36,724 nt of DNA from Pseudomonadota bacterium (GTDB taxonomy: Bacteria > Pseudomonadota > Alphaproteobacteria > Rhizobiales > Beijerinckiaceae), in contig JAFAEL010000174.1 in assembly GCA_023423995.1 (NCBI GenBank), forward strand, positions 1 to 36,724, given 5' to 3'. Numbering within the stretch: position 1 is the stretch's first letter; the number at the start of each line of letters is the position of its first letter. Shown here one piece after another: positions 35,048 to 36,724 of this stretch. The position numbers were made by a program, and so were the translations under genes. Below the pieces are notes generated by a model. The model saw only the letters and a program-made list of their open reading frames with translations, did not search any database and was not told where the DNA came from.

Positions 35048-36442
35048 ATGCTGTTCCGGAAGCCATTGGCCTTCAGCAACGCGGTCGCGACGACTTTCAG
35101 CGGCATCGAGACTGCACCACTGGGCGAGATCAGGCTGCTGCAAGAGGCGCGGCTCCGGCGCCAGATGGACTACCTTGCCGAGCGCTCGGTCTTCTACCGC
35201 AGGCGCTTCGCCGAATGGGGCATCTCGCCTGGATCCATCAGGTCCGTCGAAGACCTTGCGAGCATCCCCTTCACCTACAAGCAGGACCTGCGCGACAGCC
35301 TGGCTGCAGCACCGCCGCTGGGTGAGCATCTTGCGGCGCCGATCGAGGACGTCGTGCAGATCCAGGCCTCGTCCGGCACGACGGGCAGTCCTTCCTATGT
35401 CGGCCTGACCGAGAACGACGTCCTGGCTTGGCAGGAGATGACCGCGCGGGGCCTCTTCGCGTGCGGCATGCGCCCGGGCGATACGGTCCTGCACGGCTTC
35501 TCGATGAGCAAGGGCTTCGTCGGCGGCATCCCGATCTTCCAGGCGATCCAATACCTGGGAGCGCGTGACGTCCCGATCGGGGCGGATGGTGGGGTCGACC
35601 GGCTCCTGATCGCGGCGCGCGACCTGCGCCCGCGCTGCATCGTCGGCACACCCAACTTCCTGCTCTTCCTGGCCGAAGCCGCCCCTGACATCATCGGCAT
35701 GGAGGCCGCGGAGCTCGGCGTCGAGCGCCTGATCGTCGGCGGTGAGCCGGGCGGCGGCATCCCGGCCATCCGCGAGGCGATCGAGGCGCGTTGGAACGCG
35801 ACCTGCTGCGAGCTCATGGGCGGCACCGACCTCGGCTGCACGTACTGGGCCGAGACGGATTCGCATCTCGGCATGTACATGGTGGGGCCCGAGCACATCC
35901 TAGTAGAGCTGATCGATCCGGAGAACGGGGCCGTGCTCGGCTGGGAGGAAGGCCAGACGGGCGAGCTCGTCTACACGGCGCTTGGCCGAGAGGCGTCGCC
36001 GGTCCTCCGCTTCCGCAGCGGCGACCACGTGAGGGTGACGGCGACGACCTCGCCCGACGGCCGGACCGCGCCGGCCATCCGCTGCTTCGGCCGCACGGAC
36101 GACATGCTGATCGTCCGAGGCGTGAACCTCTTCCCGTCGGCCATCCAGCACATCGTCGCCTCCATGCCGGAGACGAACGGCGTGATGCGCATCGTCGCCG
36201 ATTTCGCGGGCCACACCACGCAGGAGAACCTCAAGGTGCTGGTCGAGCGCGCAACGGGCCGCTCGGCCGAGCAGGATGGCGAGCTGAAGCGCGAGGTGGA
36301 GAGCCGCATCCGCAACGCGCTCGCCGTGAAGGCGGATGTGAGGATCGTTCCCGCCGACTTCTTCGAGAAGCCGGGCGCCCGGAAGGTCTCGCTCACCTTG
36401 CGCGAGATGCCGGCCATCCCGAACCCTTCCGCGAGCCGCTGA
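35048..36442 (+). CDS. Phenylacetate-CoA ligase (PaaK)-family AMP-binding protein
   Basis: A 464-residue ligase of the PaaK branch. The P-loop is SSGTTGSPS (108-116), where the usual Lys after TTG is Ser. ELMGGTDLG, VLRFRSGDHV and GRTDDMLIVRGVNLFPSAIQ are the other family motifs. The ATG at 35048 follows GGGAGGAGAAGG directly; an upstream ATG at 35010 is out of frame, and the in-frame extension lacks a ribosome site. Seven bases separate it from the carboxyltransferase gene. An aryl or branched acyl substrate is possible; function beyond acyl-CoA ligation is not assigned. Confidence 0.9.
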   Translation: MLFRKPLAFSNAVATTFSGIETAPLGEIRLLQEARLRRQMDYLAERSVFYRRRFAEWGISPGSIRSVEDLASIPFTYKQDLRDSLAAAPPLGEHLAAPIEDVVQIQASSGTTGSPSYVGLTENDVLAWQEMTARGLFACGMRPGDTVLHGFSMSKGFVGGIPIFQAIQYLGARDVPIGADGGVDRLLIAARDLRPRCIVGTPNFLLFLAEAAPDIIGMEAAELGVERLIVGGEPGGGIPAIREAIEARWNATCCELMGGTDLGCTYWAETDSHLGMYMVGPEHILVELIDPENGAVLGWEEGQTGELVYTALGREASPVLRFRSGDHVRVTATTSPDGRTAPAIRCFGRTDDMLIVRGVNLFPSAIQHIVASMPETNGVMRIVADFAGHTTQENLKVLVERATGRSAEQDGELKREVESRIRNALAVKADVRIVPADFFEKPGARKVSLTLREMPAIPNPSASR

Positions 36443-36449
36443 GCCGACC

Positions 36450-36724
36450 ATGCAGACACAGGAACCGGCCGCTCCCTCGAGCGATGCCGAGCGCAACCGG
36501 CGGGACTACCTCGAGCTCGTCCAGGAGCTCTACGCGAAGCGCCGCTCCGCGCGCATCGGCGGCCCGGAGAGCGCGCGCAAGAAGCATGTCGGGCGCGGCA
36601 AGCTGCTCGTCCGCGAGCGGATCGACGCGCTGATCGATCCGGGCTCGCCCTTTCTCGAACTCGCGGACCTCGCAGGCGACGGCCTGTACGAAGGCGTGGC
36701 GCCGGGTGCCGGGCTGGTCACGGG
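36450..36724 (+). CDS. Acyl-CoA carboxylase carboxyltransferase subunit, 5' part only
   Basis: The first 91 codons are visible before the window ends. RDYLELVQELYAKRRSARIG is followed by KKHVGRGKLLVRERIDALID, then SPFLELADLAGDGLYEG and APGAGLVTG. This is the N-terminus of biotin-dependent carboxyltransferases such as the methylcrotonyl-CoA carboxylase beta subunit; geranyl-CoA or propionyl-CoA carboxylases are alternatives. With the isovaleryl-type dehydrogenase and LiuC-like hydratase it supports a leucine/isovalerate or isoprenoid-acid route. The biotin subunit would be expected to the right. Confidence 0.88.
   Translation, partial: MQTQEPAAPSSDAERNRRDYLELVQELYAKRRSARIGGPESARKKHVGRGKLLVRERIDALIDPGSPFLELADLAGDGLYEGVAPGAGLVT

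Overview
The window is GC-rich and densely coding. It carries no tRNA, rRNA, CRISPR array or intact mobile element. Its many branched-chain-amino-acid-type (LIV) ABC transporters, Bug-type binding proteins, aerobic molybdenum hydroxylase and acyl-CoA enzymes, together with a left-edge palindromic repeat of the kind scattered through Bradyrhizobium/Methylobacterium-like genomes, suggest a metabolically versatile alphaproteobacterium, probably Hyphomicrobiales. That assignment is inference.

Region 1 (about 1-7.8 kb). A minus-strand operon encodes an alpha/beta hydrolase, a CoxG-like SRPBCC protein, and the FAD, molybdopterin and 2Fe-2S subunits of a xanthine-dehydrogenase/CO-dehydrogenase-family hydroxylase. 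All four junctions are 4-base ATGA overlaps. Divergent from it lie a GcvA-type LysR regulator and a RidA-like imine deaminase. A lone Bug-type binding protein follows on the minus strand.

Region 2 (about 8.2-21 kb). A complete LIV-type transporter (order F, binding protein, H, M, G) ends with a RutB/N-carbamoyl-amidase-like cysteine hydrolase. It converges on an ATP-dependent hydantoinase pair, hyuA-hyuB. Divergent from hyuA are a dimethylglycine/sarcosine-dehydrogenase-like flavoprotein with a GcvT domain and an XRE-cupin regulator. Together the enzymes could form an import and catabolic route from N-methylated hydantoins or carbamoyl compounds to amines and C1 units.

Region 3 (about 21-28.5 kb). 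A second LIV-type operon (order G, H, M, binding protein, F) ends with a long-chain-type acyl-CoA synthetase. Eroded gene remnants flank it: a Bug-protein fragment and an enoyl-CoA-hydratase C-terminus on the left, and a TetR C-terminus on the right.

Region 4 (28.5 kb to the right edge). A minus-strand operon encodes an acyl-CoA ligase, an enoyl-CoA hydratase, an isovaleryl-CoA-dehydrogenase-type enzyme and a third LIV-type binding protein. Divergent from it are a LiuC/AtuE-type hydratase, a TetR regulator, a PaaK-like ligase and the start of a biotin-dependent acyl-CoA carboxylase carboxyltransferase. The set resembles leucine/isovalerate or isoprenoid-acid catabolism. Two near-identical 29-bp palindromic elements, one at each ligase promoter, look like operators, probably for the TetR protein.
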